Assembly (NCBI RefSeq): GCF_008831285.2
Contig: NC_045150.1
Location: 126,001 to 190,000 of the forward strand
Direction: 5' to 3'
Source of the DNA: Nymphaea colorata
Taxonomy: Eukaryota; Streptophyta; Magnoliopsida; Nymphaeales; Nymphaeaceae
DNA: 64,000 bases
The translations under genes were made by a program, and so were the position numbers. The notes beneath the pieces were generated by a model that saw only the letters and a list, made by a program, of their open reading frames with translations, was not told where the DNA came from and made no database searches. Positions 49,889 to 62,201 of this stretch are shown piece after piece. Numbering within the stretch: position 1 is the first letter of the stretch; every line of letters begins with the position of its first letter.

Positions 49889-49961
49889 GCGCCCGTGGCC
49901 TAATGGATAAGGCGTCTGACTTCTAATCAGGCGATTGTGGGTTCGAGTCCCACCGGGCGTG
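49889..49961 (+). tRNA. tRNA-Arg (anticodon TCT)
   Basis: A 73-nt cloverleaf reads directly. The acceptor stem GCGCCCG pairs with CGGGCGT, with discriminator G. The D arm is GCCT/AGGC. The anticodon stem TCTGA/TCAGG encloses loop CTTCTAA with anticodon TCT (decodes AGA). The variable loop is CGATT, and the T arm GTGGG/CCCAC carries TTCGAGT. The B box GGTTCGAGTCC is canonical and there is no intron or encoded CCA, as for nuclear genes. A CAA triplet lies at about 49882, as often seen at plant tRNA starts, and TTTT at 49989-49992 can terminate RNA polymerase III. Confidence 0.96.
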
Positions 49962-50346
49962 CTCATATCTTTATTCCACAATGATCTGTTTTGTCCATTT
50001 TCCTTTCGCTCCGTTCTTCTGAGTCCTTTCGTCATAATGTCAACCGATAAAAAAGATTTAAAAGGGTTCAAGTGGTCGCGCTTTCAAGTGACAAACACAC
50101 GACTACGCGAGTTCAATACAAAACCGTTTTTGCTTTGAATTGAACGAAATTAAGAGTTCGATATTTGTATTTTTTAACATAATTTCTTAGGATCTGTCCA
50201 ACCCTAATTTTAAAAGCTAATATAAGCGAGAGAGAGACTATACGGAACCTTTTTCCAAGAACAATGTGGCTGGCGTGCGTGTGCGTGAGTGATTATGAGT
50301 AAAAAAGAACAGTGTGGTGTACTGCACCAATTTTATTGAAGAGACA

Positions 50347-50350
<4 letters not shown>

Positions 50351-50414
<64 letters not shown>
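50351..50414. repeat. (AT)n microsatellite
   Basis: About 32 AT dinucleotides. A second run lies at about 50555-50582. Confidence 0.95.
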
Positions 50415-50417
<3 letters not shown>

Positions 50418-50555
50418 AGCTACATTTTCACTTTAAAAAGTGCATTAGCTACAGTTTTTGTTTGATCATGGTTTTCAAGGTATTTAAGAACACCTTTTGG
50501 TGATTTTAGTAACGAAAAATAAAAAAATTCATCTGGTTATAGAAGTAACTGCGAG

Positions 50556-50582
<27 letters not shown>

Positions 50583-50586
<4 letters not shown>

Positions 50587-51458
50587 TCACATTTGAAGTC
50601 CAAGGAAAGGGCATAGAGTCACCGACTAGAGCAAGCCAAGAGCTATATCGGGTTCAAAGGCGTCGAACAAGAAAGCACTCCATTCTTGCTCTTCTTTGTT
50701 AACAGCAGATTGTTCTTCAATTGCGACAAGAGTCTTGTTTCTTTCATCTTCATGCTTACTTATAGACATACCAGATTTTTGAATAGCAGCTTACTGTAGT
50801 GTTCCACCAAAACCATTTAGTACACAATTAGGACCGGAAACTGGTTGAGCGGATATTGACTCGTGTGTTTGCGGCTGACTCGGGTTCAATGGCATCGAAC
50901 AAGAAAGCAATCTATTTTTGTTCTTCTTTGTTAGCAGCAATTCTAGTTTGTTTTGATAGTTTAGAAAAATAAAAAAGGAAAGATAGAGCTTTCGACTCAT
51001 GTAATACTAATTCACAAGTTTTTTATCCGTTCCTCCGAAGCCATTGTTGAAAAAACATTATCCTCTAATGGATCTTGCACCTAACGTCTAAAACGAGGGG
51101 AAGAAGAAAATGTGATCAAAAGAAGCAAAGAAAGAGATGAGAGGAAAGATGGAAAGAAAAGAAACGTATCACATGTTTAAGCAAATACATATAGTTGCAG
51201 ACCAACATAGATGAAGAAGTAATTTGTATCAACACTTAAGCTTCCATTTTTTATCTTTTCGTCAATACTTCTGGCTTCCTACTCCATCGGCTATGAAGCT
51301 GCTTATGTACGTTGTGCCATGTATGAATTTTTCATGTGTTCATAGTGACAAAAAATACCCATGATTAATATAACTTTTTGTAGGGGTAAAATGGAAAACC
51401 ACAAAAGAAGATTTTGGGATTCTATAAAGGTAAAAGTTATCAATCAGATATGCATATC
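50583..51458. other. Non-coding DNA with a diverged short duplication
   Basis: The phrases CGGGTTCAA(A/T)GGC(G/A)TCGAACAAGAAAGCA and TTCTTCTTTGTTA occur at about 50648-50700 and again at about 50880-50930. This is an old duplication of about 230 bp. No gene is recognised. Confidence 0.4.
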
Positions 51459-51466
51459 GTTATGAC

Positions 51467-52317
<851 letters not shown>

Positions 52318-52379
52318 TTTATAACCGATATATCCCTCTAAGCAGTAAAAATACATATTCATTTTTTTGTCCCGCTCAT

Positions 52380-52645
52380 GCTATTATCTGATACATCTGT
52401 TATTATCTTATACATCTTTTGTTATTTCATAGTCATTATCTTATACTTCTGTTTAACGTTATCTCATACATCTGTTATTATCTCATACCTATGTTTAGTG
52501 TTATCTCATACATTGGTCATTATTTCATACTTCTTTTGTTATCTCATACACCAATTGTTATCTCATACTTCTTTTGTTATCTCATATACCAGTCATTATC
52601 TCATACTTCTTTAGTTATCTCATACACTAGTCATTATCTCATACC
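52380..52645. repeat. TTATCTCATAC minisatellite
   Basis: TTATCTCATAC and close variants recur more than ten times at ~20-26-bp spacing, usually followed by TTCTTTTG or ATCTG. One inverted copy, GTATGAGATAA, ends the field near 52675-52685. The several overlapping frames here are products of the repeat. Confidence 0.9.
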
Positions 52646-53253
52646 ACTTCCTATGATGATCTCAAATGCTATGGGTATGAGATAATGACAGGTGCTACAG
52701 GTGGGTATTAAAGTAAATATGCATATTGTTAGTATGGTTCACATCCAGCGTACACTCGTTATATACATGAAGTGACATATAGAACTTGGTCTCTGTCGGT
52801 TAAGGCTTTGCTGCTTCGGATGGCAGCAACTTCCACAATGGCGTTCTTCTTCTTCTTTCGGGTGAGTGAGAGGGTTATCCCAAGGACTTCCAATAAAGGG
52901 TTGTGCCTTACCACAATAAATTGGTTTCCATACCAGTGAAGTAATATTAGTGAGAAGCCTAGGCCCCAACCCCCGTGTGATGCCTTATTTTCCTCATGGC
53001 TTCCCTCCATCTAATATTACCAGCAATTATTAGATTTATTCTTCCTTGAGATTGATCAAGAATGCAAATAAGCATATTCGTTAGGAATTCACAAGCCTCC
53101 TAACTATGATCACACTAAGAATATCAGCACCTCTCAAGTTCTTAAATGCCAATTTATTCATTTCCAATTTTAATGTACAAGCATATTCCAGTACAAACCT
53201 GCTCATTGATCGTCTCCCCACATTTTTGTTGATCAAAAGATAAAAGAACAAAT

Positions 53254-53431
53254 CAGAGGCAAGGTAGGTGTGGGCTACTTGTGGGCAATTACCCACACAA
53301 CCCCTGAAAAGCTTCTTATATTTATGTTGATAATTTTGAGAAATTTTCCTAATTCACATTTTGGTGCCCTTTAAAAATTTAAAATTTCATACCTAGTGCT
53401 CCTTCGGTAAAATTTTCTGGCTTTGCTCCTA
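53254..53431. mobile_element. Decayed 178-bp hAT-type MITE
   Basis: The right end read inward (TAGGAGCAAAGCCAGAAAAT, then GAGCACTAG) parallels the left end of the 10.86-kb element. The left end is CAGAGGCAAGG with GGGCAATTACCCACAC inside. Flanks GAACAAAT and AAATAAAT agree at 6 of 8. The flanks are AT-rich, so the duplication is weak evidence. Confidence 0.5.
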
Positions 53432-54599
53432 AAATAAATATACAAGCAAATTGAATAATTAACTCTACATCAGCAAAATAATTCCATGGATTATGCCTAG
53501 TTCCATAACTTCCCCATATAGGCGTTTTTTCTAAATTTGTTTATGTGCAAAGCAATCCCAACTTTTAATTAGGCTTCGCAAATTATGCCAAATATGTCTT
53601 TCCTAATTCTGATGTCTTCCTCATGGGAACTACACTTTGTGTTTCCACATATTCCAAATAATTACAGGAAATTCAAGAAATCAGCATCCTTTTAACTTTG
53701 GAGCTTATTAGTTTTCATTGCCACGATAGTGTCCTTAAACTTAGTTCACCTCTTGATGGAAAATTAATATATAAACATGACTTAGATAATCTAAATGTTC
53801 ACCATAGGACCGTTTTCATCACACTTGACTTTATGTTTGTTTGCACTGTCAGTAGTAAACAGGGTATTCCTGTATAAAATAACTAGCCACAAAAATGCTA
53901 TGTTCTTGTATAGAAACTTATGAATCAACAAAACAATTATTTTTCTTCAATATACATATATGATCACAACTGAATGCATAAATTTGAAGCTAATTAATTG
54001 TTGCGCTCCTTTACACAAAGAGGACATCTTTGGATTATTAATCTTGACAAGAAATAAGATAAAAGGTATCAAAGTTTATGGGAAAGATTTGTTAGTCACA
54101 AGGATTCCAACATCAGTGCCTCTCCAAATATATTTGCTAAATGGATGGTAACTATGCTTGTTTTCTGTAAATATAAAGCAATAACAAACTAAAGGAGATA
54201 AAAAAGAAAGAGGTAGTCATAATGGCCAGACGCTAGCCCAAAAAGGAGAAACAATGCTGCTCAACCCGAGAGAGGAGAAAGAGAGATTGTAGACAAAAAA
54301 AATGATAGAAGCAGATGAAATTTATACACCAAATATCCAATGCAGCATACTAGAGAGAGATAAAACTTACACAAATAAATGATGTGGATGATCACTAGAA
54401 ATGGCTGCTGAAAAGGAGGACAGTGGAGGAGGATGATGAGCAGCGGGGAAAGAAGAAACTAGGACAAGGGAAACCCTCTGTCTGTCGATCTCCTGCAGTA
54501 ATGGAGGTAGGAGTTTTAGTCTGAAGGGCACTAATTAAAAACCCATCAAATCTTAAGGGTAACCACTACATGTAAATGAGCTAACTTTTTTGCCACCTA
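53432..54599. other. Non-coding DNA, no gene recognised
   Basis: AT-rich, with purine-rich stretches near 54180-54320 and 54400-54480. No domain or RNA gene is recognised. Confidence 0.4.
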
Positions 54600-54673
54600 T
54601 ATGAAAATAATGTCCTGTTGTGAGGCTGGTGTGGGCAACTGCCCATAGCTGCCTATATATGGCTTCACCACTG
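54600..54673 (-). mobile_element. Isolated hAT-type terminus
   Basis: Read on the minus strand the sequence starts CAGTGGTGAAGCC and continues to GGGCAGTTGCCCACACCAGC, matching one end type of the CAGTGGCGGAGCC elements. I could not find its partner end with a matching target duplication. Confidence 0.45.
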
Positions 54674-54982
54674 TCTCTTTGGAGTCTTATGGAGGACTCC
54701 GAAAAGCAAACAGTGCAAACCAACTAGGCACACAGTAGTGGACGGGCAAACTTAGACAAAAATATCTCTTAATTGACAATCATAGAAAAACCTCGATTGG
54801 ACTCACTGACTAGACAAATCAACAAGAGAACTCTCCTTCGATTGGGCAAATCACCACCAAATTTCGATTGAACTCTGATCGATAGGAGAACCCTCTATTG
54901 ATCAAGCAAATCTCCACTGAAATTGTTTGATCTCCACTTAGATGGGTTGTAGATCAGCAACATTTCAATTTTTAGTTTCAAC

Positions 54983-55372
54983 TGTAAGAAGAAACAAGAA
55001 AAACTCAGACGAGAGAGAGAGAGAGAGAGACACACACAATTTAACATGGTTCGGTACTTTGTTCTTATGTCCACGGTAGCTCTCAAAAGTATGAGAGACA
55101 CACTATCTCCATCCTTTAAATAATACAGATTTGTTGGAAGGAGATTTACATGTCATGTTTATCATGTCAATCTCCTTGATTTCAGCATTGGGGATTACAT
55201 CATCTTGAGAGATTTTGGGGAAGAAATTCTAGCACATTTGAGTATGGTTGTGGCTGGAACCTTATCTCTACCAGTCTGCACGATGATGATTTTGGCAGCT
55301 TCGATCTCTTCCTTGTTTTCTTCAATATCTTCATTGTTTTCTTCATGTCTATTTTGAGCATTATCATTAACG
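54983..55372 (-). repeat. 3' LTR of the copia element
   Basis: The 390-bp copy contains a GA microsatellite (about 55012-55030) and the TCCTTTAAATAATA element. It matches the 5' LTR over its length except for an extra 18-bp piece (AATATCTTCATTGTTTTC, about 55324-55341). It lacks the insertion found in the 5' LTR. Confidence 0.88.
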
Positions 55373-55384
55373 TTGCCCCTCAAA
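55373..55384 (-). other. Polypurine tract of the copia element
   Basis: TTTGAGGGGCAA on the minus strand directly precedes the 3' LTR, where the primer for plus-strand DNA synthesis is expected. Confidence 0.65.
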
Positions 55385-55479
55385 CTGGTAGGCGATGCAA
55401 TCCAAACGCTAAGTTTGTTGCGTAAATCTTCAACTTGAAGTCTAGGTGGTGGTTTTGTAAAGATATCAACAACTTGCTT

Positions 55480-58400
55480 AGTAGAGGGGATATATTTGGT
55501 GATGAGGGAGCCAATAGCCACTTTCTCATAGACAAAATGGCAATCAATATCGACATGCTTCATTCGTGAAGGTAATGCTGGTTTGATGGAAACCTGAAGG
55601 GTGGAGATATTGTCACAATATAATGTTGGAGGTTGGGAAAGATAGACTCCAATATCCCGTGGTGAGCCATATGAGTTTGGCAGTGGCAGATGCCATCTCG
55701 CAATATGTAGGCTTCCATACTCGAGCAAGCGACAATTTTGCTTTTTTGCACTCCAAGAAATAGGATTAACCCTAAGAAAAGTGCAAAACCCTGTTGTGGA
55801 ACGTCTAGTGAGAGGACATCCCGCCCAGTCCGCATCAGAGTAGGCTGACAGTTGAATGGCTGAATTACTCATGAGTCTCATAATCAAGAGTTCCATGAAC
55901 ATATCTCAATATTCTTTTAACCAGAGAAAAATGAAATGAAGTGGAATTTTGCATAAATTGGCTTATGTAGTTTACATTATATGATATATCTGGCCTTGTC
56001 ATTGTGAAATATTGTAAACCCCCTACCAAACTTCTATACATGGTGGCATCAATTTCCATTGCATCTTGAGTTGATGACGGATGAAAGTTCGTGACCGTGG
56101 GCATGGGCATATCTTTGACATTCAATAGGTGAGCCCTATCAAGCAATTCGTAGGCTTATTTTCTTTGATGGAGAATCAGATATTGATCATTGAAGTAAGC
56201 CTCCATTCCAAGAAAATAATGGAGAAATCCTAAGTCCTTCATGGCGAACTCTGAGCTGACTTGTGAAATAAAATCTTGTATTAGTTTTGTGTTATTTCTG
56301 GTAAGGATAATATCATTGACATATAGTAGTAAAATAAGAATGCCCTATGTATTTCGGCACACAAAGAGAGACGGATCAGCAACACTTGCAAAAAATCCCA
56401 AGGAGAGAAGAAATGTACCAAATCAGTCATATCAAACTCGAGGTGCTTGTTTCAAACCATAAATAGCTCGCTTGAGCTTGCATACATAATCTAGTTTGAG
56501 AGAATCCTGAAATCCAGGAGGTTGTTCTAGATAGACTGGTTCTTGTAGAAGTCCATGCAAAAAGGTATTTTTGACGTCAAGTTGACGAGTATCCTACGCA
56601 TGATGAAGAACAATAGATAAAACAATTCTGATAGTAGCAGGTTTTACCATCGGTGAAAAAGTCACAAGAAAATCTATTCCAGGAATTTGAGAAAATCCTT
56701 TAGCAACAAGCCAAGCCTTAAGGCGCTCTATTGTTCCATCACTTCGGAGTTTTGTTTAGAAGACCCACTTGCTACCTATAACATGCATGTCTTTGGAATA
56801 TGGAACCAAATCCCATGTATTATTATCATAAAGAGCTTGTATTTCTTCTTGCATGGCTCTCGTTCACTTAAGGTTTTTGAGGGCCTCTTTGATGGAGCGA
56901 GACTCTTGAGGAATAGAACAAGCAATGAAGTATTTGGGATTAGGTTCACAATCCCATCTTTAGAATGGGTCACCATGGAATGAGAGTTAGTTGCTCTATT
57001 GTTGGTGATGACCTCATGTGTATTTTCAGCTTGATCACATGGGTCATCATTGTTTAACATATTTCCTTCTCCTTGTTCACCAGTAGCAATGCCATTTAGC
57101 CCATATGAAATAGTGTCACTTGTTATTGGTGCATTCATATTTCCAGTACTATCATTGTTGGAGTCATCATTATCTTTGCCTTGAGTGCTTGTGATAATGT
57201 CATTCTGTGCATATGGGATAGTATCCATGGTAGTTCCCTCATTAGTAGCATTCGACTGAATAGAATTGTGAGTGTCGTCATCAGTTGTGAGCCTTCTTGG
57301 ATCATTGCTTTGGTCACCTGCATGCTCATTAAAACTTGTTACCTCTTGAGTTGAGTCCATGGGGAGAAATAATTTGCTTGGCCCTTTGTATAGAAATTTT
57401 TTCTCATCAAATACAACATGTCGTGAGATGAAAATTCTTCGAGTTGGTGGGTATAGACACCGATATCCTTTATATTGCTCCGAGTAGCCAAGAAAAATAC
57501 ATGGTAAGTGTTTTTGGTTCAAACTTGTTCTTAGCGTATTCACCAAGAAAAAGAAAGCATTTGCATCCGAAGCTGCGAAAACTGGAATAATTAGGCTGTT
57601 TGTGAAATAATTTCTCATAAGGAGATGCCATATCAAGTGTAGGCAAGGGAAGCCTATTTATTAACCATGCTGCGGTAGAGAATGCTTCTAGCCAAAAACG
57701 CATAGGAAGATAGCTATGAAATAAGAGAGTGAGGCCAAGTTCAGTAATGGAGCGATGACGCCTCTCTGCCATCCCATTTTGTTCAGGCATTTTGGGCAAA
57801 CCTTATAATGAGAAATGTCATTAACCTTTAAATAGGATGCTAAGTTTTCATCATTAAATTCCCCTCATTCATCAGTTTGAAAAATTTTAATCTTCCCATC
57901 TAAGTCACACGGATACGCCTATTTGGCCCAAGTATATGTGTCAATATGGGGATACGGGTGCGGATACGGCATGGATACGTTTTGGATCGGGTCTGAATCA
58001 GACCCGATCCGAACAAAAAAAAAGATTTTAAGTTAAGTTGAGTTCTTCTCCCTTTCTCTTTGGGGTTTTTTTTTTCTGTTTTGCTGATAAATGACTATAA
58101 TGATGATATTGATAAACAATGTTTTGTGATAAACAATGTTTTGTTTGTGACTTTAAGAGTGAACTATTAATTTAATGTTTTTTTTCTAATTTATAATTTT
58201 TGATAATATTATATTTGTCATATCCGCGTATCCGAGAATTATGAAAATTGCCGTGTCTGTACCCGTATCCCCGCATCCGCACCCGTATCGTACCCACACC
58301 CGTGTGACTTAGCTTCCCATCAAACTGATTTTTAATCATAGCATGAAGTTCACAAAAAGTCTGGAACAAGTCTGATTTGTTTTTCAAGGGGTAAAACCAT

Positions 58401-60039
58401 ATAAATCTAGTACATTCATCTACAAAGACAGCATTATAACGAAACTTTTGATGAGAATAAATCGGTGTTGGCCTCCATAAATCACAGTGAATTCTTTCAA
58501 AAGGCACTTGAGAATGTTCTTCAACATCAAGAAAAGGAAGTTTACTCATTTTTCCTAATTGACAACTCTCACAAACATACATGATAGCATTTTTAGAGGA
58601 AACATTAATCTTATTTTGTTTCTCTAAGAAATTTATTACTTGAAAATGCGTATGCCCAAGTCTCTTGTGCCACGTAATTCTATCTACATACTTGAATCGG
58701 CTAGAAAAGAGAGCTAGATGTCCTTCACGCTGGAGTCCATAGAGATCGCCAACTCTAGTTCTCGTTGCCACCATTTTGTTGTTCACTTGATCCTTTATGA
58801 CAAAGCCATTAGCATCAAACATATAGAGTATGGCATATCAGATGTTAATTGACTAACGGAAAGAAGATTCTTTTTTATTTCTGGAATGACCAAGACATGA
58901 TTTAAGGTGAGCATTTGATGACTAGTAGAGACCTTGGCCGTTCTAGTATTTGTAATAGAAAGTTTTTCACCATTGTCAACCATCACTTTTTCATTTCCAT
59001 AATATTTTTGTATGAAACAAAGATTACCTGGATTATCTGTAATATGGTTGGATGCACGGGTGTTTGCGAACCAGGTTTGATCTTGTCCATTAAAAAAATT
59101 TAGGGCAGCAAGAGCTGTTGGAACATCTTCAGCTTAGAAAGCTTGGTTAAACTTGTGCCAGCAATTTAATGCCACATGATTTGGTTTATTACAAATTTGA
59201 CACGTCATTCCTTTGTAGGGATTTGCAGGCTGTTTTTCCTTCTTTGGATCACCTTTGTTTTGAGAATTTCTGCTCATATTATTGCTAACTTGAGGAAATC
59301 CTCTTCCTGCAGAATTGAAATGGTGCCTATTGTTTTTATTGTATGCGTGTGGCTGCTGATTTTGGTGTACGACAAAACCTAAATGATAATCTATTCTAGT
59401 ATATTCAGCATGAAGCGCTCACATGGTCTCATGTGCCTGCAATAGAGCAACAACTTCTGTGTATTGCATGGTGGGAGGCTGTGTGAGCATGGAGGTGACG
59501 AATGCTTTATAACCATTGTCTAAGCCATTTAATAACCAGAACACCTTGTATTGATGAGAAAAGGGCTTGCCTATGGCAGCCAACTCATCACAAATAGCCT
59601 TGAACTCTTTTAGATACTGAGAAATAGATAAATCCTTTTTTTGATGAAGTTGTAATCATTGGGTCAACAAGAATTCATGTTCTCTTGATTCATGAGGAAA
59701 GGCAGTAATAAGGGCATCTCATACTTCTTTTGAAGTCTCCAAACCAATGACTAAACCAAGAACCTCTTCAGAGAGTGTTCCGGTGATCCATCCCCTTAGT
59801 AGACAGTCTGATTTCTTCCATTCAAGAAGATCAACATTCGTAATAAACTCATCATTCTTAGTTACAAAGTGATCAGGCTTGGGATGATTCCCATTAATAA
59901 AGCCACACTGACTTTCAATAAGGCCAAGGAGCTGAGTCTTCCATAGGAGGAAGTTCGATTGAGTCAGCTTCAATGAAACAAAATTTGTGACATTGAGATT
60001 ATAGGGGTAAGGGTACTTAGCTTCTCTAGAGGCTTCCAT
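55480..60039 (-). pseudogene. Copia gag-pol reading frame, broken
   Basis: Gag starts at the ATG at 60039 and includes a UBN2-type gag region and a CCHC zinc knuckle, CQICNKPNHVALNC (about 59158-59217). The protease active-site triplet, normally D-S/T-G, reads N-T-R at 59056-59064. The pre-integrase HHCC region (WHKRLGHTHFQ) and integrase core are at 57560-58720, split by a 413-bp insertion. The SH3-like integrase C-terminal piece ends near 57400. Reverse transcriptase spans about 56150-56810, with YVDD changed to YVND (Asn codon at 56315-56317). RNase H (SAYSDADWAG) is near 55800-55840. Several in-frame stops and frameshifts separate these parts, so no working polyprotein is possible. Confidence 0.9.
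57900..58312. mobile_element. 413-bp TIR element inserted in copia integrase
   Basis: Perfect 13-bp inverted ends, CTAAGTCACACGG, are flanked by a perfect 8-bp duplication, CTTCCCAT (57892-57899 and 58313-58320). Subterminal sequence is a series of GGATACGGGTGCGG-like words. The interior has a CGGGTCTGAATCAGACCCG palindrome and AT-rich sequence, with no coding capacity. The 8-bp duplication suggests hAT, although the end sequence is not the usual hAT type. A related element lies at 61104-62179. Confidence 0.88.
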
Positions 60040-60149
60040 ATTCTGGTGATTGAATAAAATCACATGCCAATAGTCCGTGCAGAGAAAGACATTGCAGCAA
60101 GAATCACCCGTCAATACTCAGTTTCTGCAGAAGAAAGAAGTTGTAGTAG

Positions 60150-60510
60150 GAGAGGTGGTCGAAACTCAGATGATTTCAGCCCGCACTAGTCACCAATCAG
60201 GTAGAGTTTAGAGGCGTTGAATCCACAACAGAGAGGCGATCATTCCTATGAAATTTCACAAAGAAAGATGGCTCGTGGAGATAACACTGGTCGATAGAAC
60301 AGAGAAAAATCAGAATACTCTGTACTCTGTTTTGCAACTCTGCTTTGCGACAAGAGAGGTGGTCGATATGATTTTGGCCTGCTCCGGTCAACAATCTGGT
60401 CGAACTAAGGGTTGTTGGATCCACAACAGATAGGCGGTCCTCCCTGTAAAATCTTAGATAGAGAGATTGCTTGTGAAGATAACACCAGACGATGGAATGA
60501 AAGGGTGACA
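60150..60510. repeat. ~200-bp tandem duplication in the copia leader
   Basis: AGAGAGGTGGTCGA (60150 and 60353) and ATCCACAACAGA (60221 and 60419) recur in order with about 200-bp spacing between the gag start and the primer-binding site. Unit similarity is moderate. Confidence 0.7.
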
Positions 60511-60749
60511 AGCATGTTGCCCTGTTTTTCCTGTTTTTACCCAATGTCACTCAAAAAATTCGAGCGCTCTTCCTTGCTGCTTCAAAATTTCTGCAAATAC
60601 TCTGGAGATATCTGCAAACACTCAAGAGTTGTATGAAGTCATGCTCGATAGCTCCAAGAGTCAATTTTGATAATGCCAGCAGAAGTTGTTGTTGTAAGTA
60701 GATGGAACTCCCTCTGTTATCTTTCTGTTTCACGATTGCTTCATGAAAA

Positions 60750-60761
60750 GCTCTGATACCA
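60750..60761 (-). other. Primer-binding site of the copia element
   Basis: TGGTATCAGAGC on the minus strand is complementary to the 3' end of initiator tRNA-Met, the usual plant copia primer. It sits directly inside the 5' LTR edge. Confidence 0.92.
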
Positions 60762-61103
60762 TAAAAAGAAATGAGAGAAACTCAAACGAGAGAGAGACAC
60801 ACACAGTTTAACATGGTTTAGTACTATGTACCTACATCCGTGGTAGCTCTCAAAAGTATGAGAGACACCTTCTCCATCCTTTAAATAATATAGATTTGTT
60901 ACAAGGAGATTTACATGTCATGTTTATCATATCAATCTCCTTGATTTCATCATTGGGAATTACATCATCTTGAGAGATTTTGGGAAAGGAATTCTTGCAC
61001 ATTTGAGTAACGGTTTTGGCTAGAACATTATCTCTGCCAGTCTGCATGATGATGATTTTGGCAGCTTCAATCTCTTCCTTGTTTTCTTCATGTCTGTTTT
61101 GAG

Positions 61104-61989
61104 CTAAGTCACCAGGGTGCGACAGAAATAGACCCGCACCCGTGTCGACGCGATGCGGGTGCGGTTGTGGGTGCAACTGAGATTCGCACCCAAACCGCAC
61201 CTGCTCAAAGAGGTTGCACCCAAATCGCACCGATAAGGAGAGAGGGCAGTAAGGAGAGAGAGAGTGCGGGAGAGAGGGCAGAAGGGAGAGGAGAGAGAGT
61301 GCAGGAGAGAGGGCGTGAGAGCTTGCGGGAGTAAAAGAGTGTAGATAGAAAGGGGAAACAGAAAGAGAGCTTGGGATAGAGGAAGAAGGACGACACGAGA
61401 GCTCAGGATAGAGGGAGAGGGACGACACGCTTTGGGGGAACAGGGGGAGCAAGGGTGAGGGGGACTGAAGGCGAGACAAAGAAAGGGCGAGTGAGAAGCG
61501 TGGGAGGAAGAGAGTGTAGACGGAGAGGGCTCGGGCGAGACAGGGTGAGAAGGAAGGGGGAAACAGATGGGAGAGAGAAAAACCTAGTTACCCTAATCGC
61601 CACCACACTGCACCGCTACCGCCGCCACTGCTCGTTCCTCCACCATATCTTCTTCTCTGCATCGGATGCTCACCTGCAGAATGAGAGGGCAACGAAAATG
61701 GAGACAAAGAGGAAGAGGAATGAGAGGGCAATGAAAATGGAGACAAAGAGGAGAGAAGAAGGGGAACCCGCGTCGGGTCATGATGGCCTTTTTGTGAACT
61801 TTTATATGCTATCGGGCATTACTTACCCGATACATGAACTTTGGACCAACTCTGGATAAGTTCTGATATTGAGTCAAATATAAACTCCTGATCAGATCAG
61901 ATATTACTTATTGAAACTAGATATCTAAGTTTGGATATTTGTTTGGATCTGATATAATATATATTATATATAATGTTTACATTTTTTTG

Positions 61990-62064
<75 letters not shown>

Positions 62065-62179
62065 TAATAATAAATTAATAATAATAATAACAAATAACCT
62101 CGCCGCACCACCGCACCTAAATTTTTTGAGATGTGCCATACCGACACCCTCACCCGCACCCCGCACCTAGGTGACATAG
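61104..62179. mobile_element. 1076-bp TIR element inserted in the copia 5' LTR
   Basis: Ends CTAAGTCACCAGGGTGCG and, from the right, CTATGTCACCTAGGTGCG agree at 15 of 18 positions. The flanks are a perfect 8-bp duplication, GTTTTGAG (61096-61103 and 62180-62187). Many GCACC/GGTGC words crowd both ends. The interior has a GA-rich region (61.2-61.6 kb), a 36-bp tandem pair (about 61682-61754) and a long AT microsatellite (61992-62059). Open frames here are low complexity. The end sequence marks it as a relative of the 57900-58312 element. Confidence 0.87.
61992..62059. repeat. (AT)n microsatellite
   Basis: About 34 AT dinucleotides inside the TIR element. Confidence 0.95.
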
Positions 62180-62201
62180 GTTTTGAGCCTTATCGTTAAC
62201 A

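Larger units (their letters stand above)
54983..62201 (-). mobile_element. Ty1/copia LTR retrotransposon, degenerate, with two nested insertions
   Basis: Two LTRs (3' LTR 54983-55372; 5' LTR 60762-62201 with an insertion) flank a coding region in copia order on the minus strand: gag, zinc knuckle, protease, integrase, reverse transcriptase, RNase H. A primer-binding site lies inside the 5' LTR, and a purine stretch TTTGAGGGGCAA (55373-55384, minus) abuts the 3' LTR. By eye the LTRs are about 90% identical, implying an old insertion. CAACT occurs at both outer edges (54979-54983 and 62200-62204) and may be the 5-bp target duplication, although it overlaps the expected TG/CA ends by one or two bases. 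Confidence 0.9.
60762..62201 (-). repeat. 5' LTR of the copia element, interrupted
   Basis: LTR sequence runs 60762-61103 and resumes at 62180-62201 (the first eight of these bases are duplicated target). The gap is a 1076-bp transposon. Without it the LTR is about 356 bp. It starts TGTTAACG on the minus strand. Confidence 0.85.

Noticed and set aside
50312-50503. Frame with a tyrosine-isoleucine repeat
   Set aside because: It is a translation of an AT microsatellite.
52378-52685. Repeated short protein units suggesting a repeat protein or CRISPR-like array
   Set aside because: These are translations of the TTATCTCATAC minisatellite; the units lack unique spacers of constant length.
53246-54673. 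A single 1.4-kb hAT element from the CAGAGG end to the CAGTGGTGAAGCC end
   Set aside because: The flanking octamers GAACAAAT and TCTCTTTG do not match; a 178-bp MITE plus an isolated terminus fits better.
60850-61479. 209-codon proline/serine-rich frame
   Set aside because: It crosses the boundary between LTR and inserted transposon and is CT-rich low complexity.
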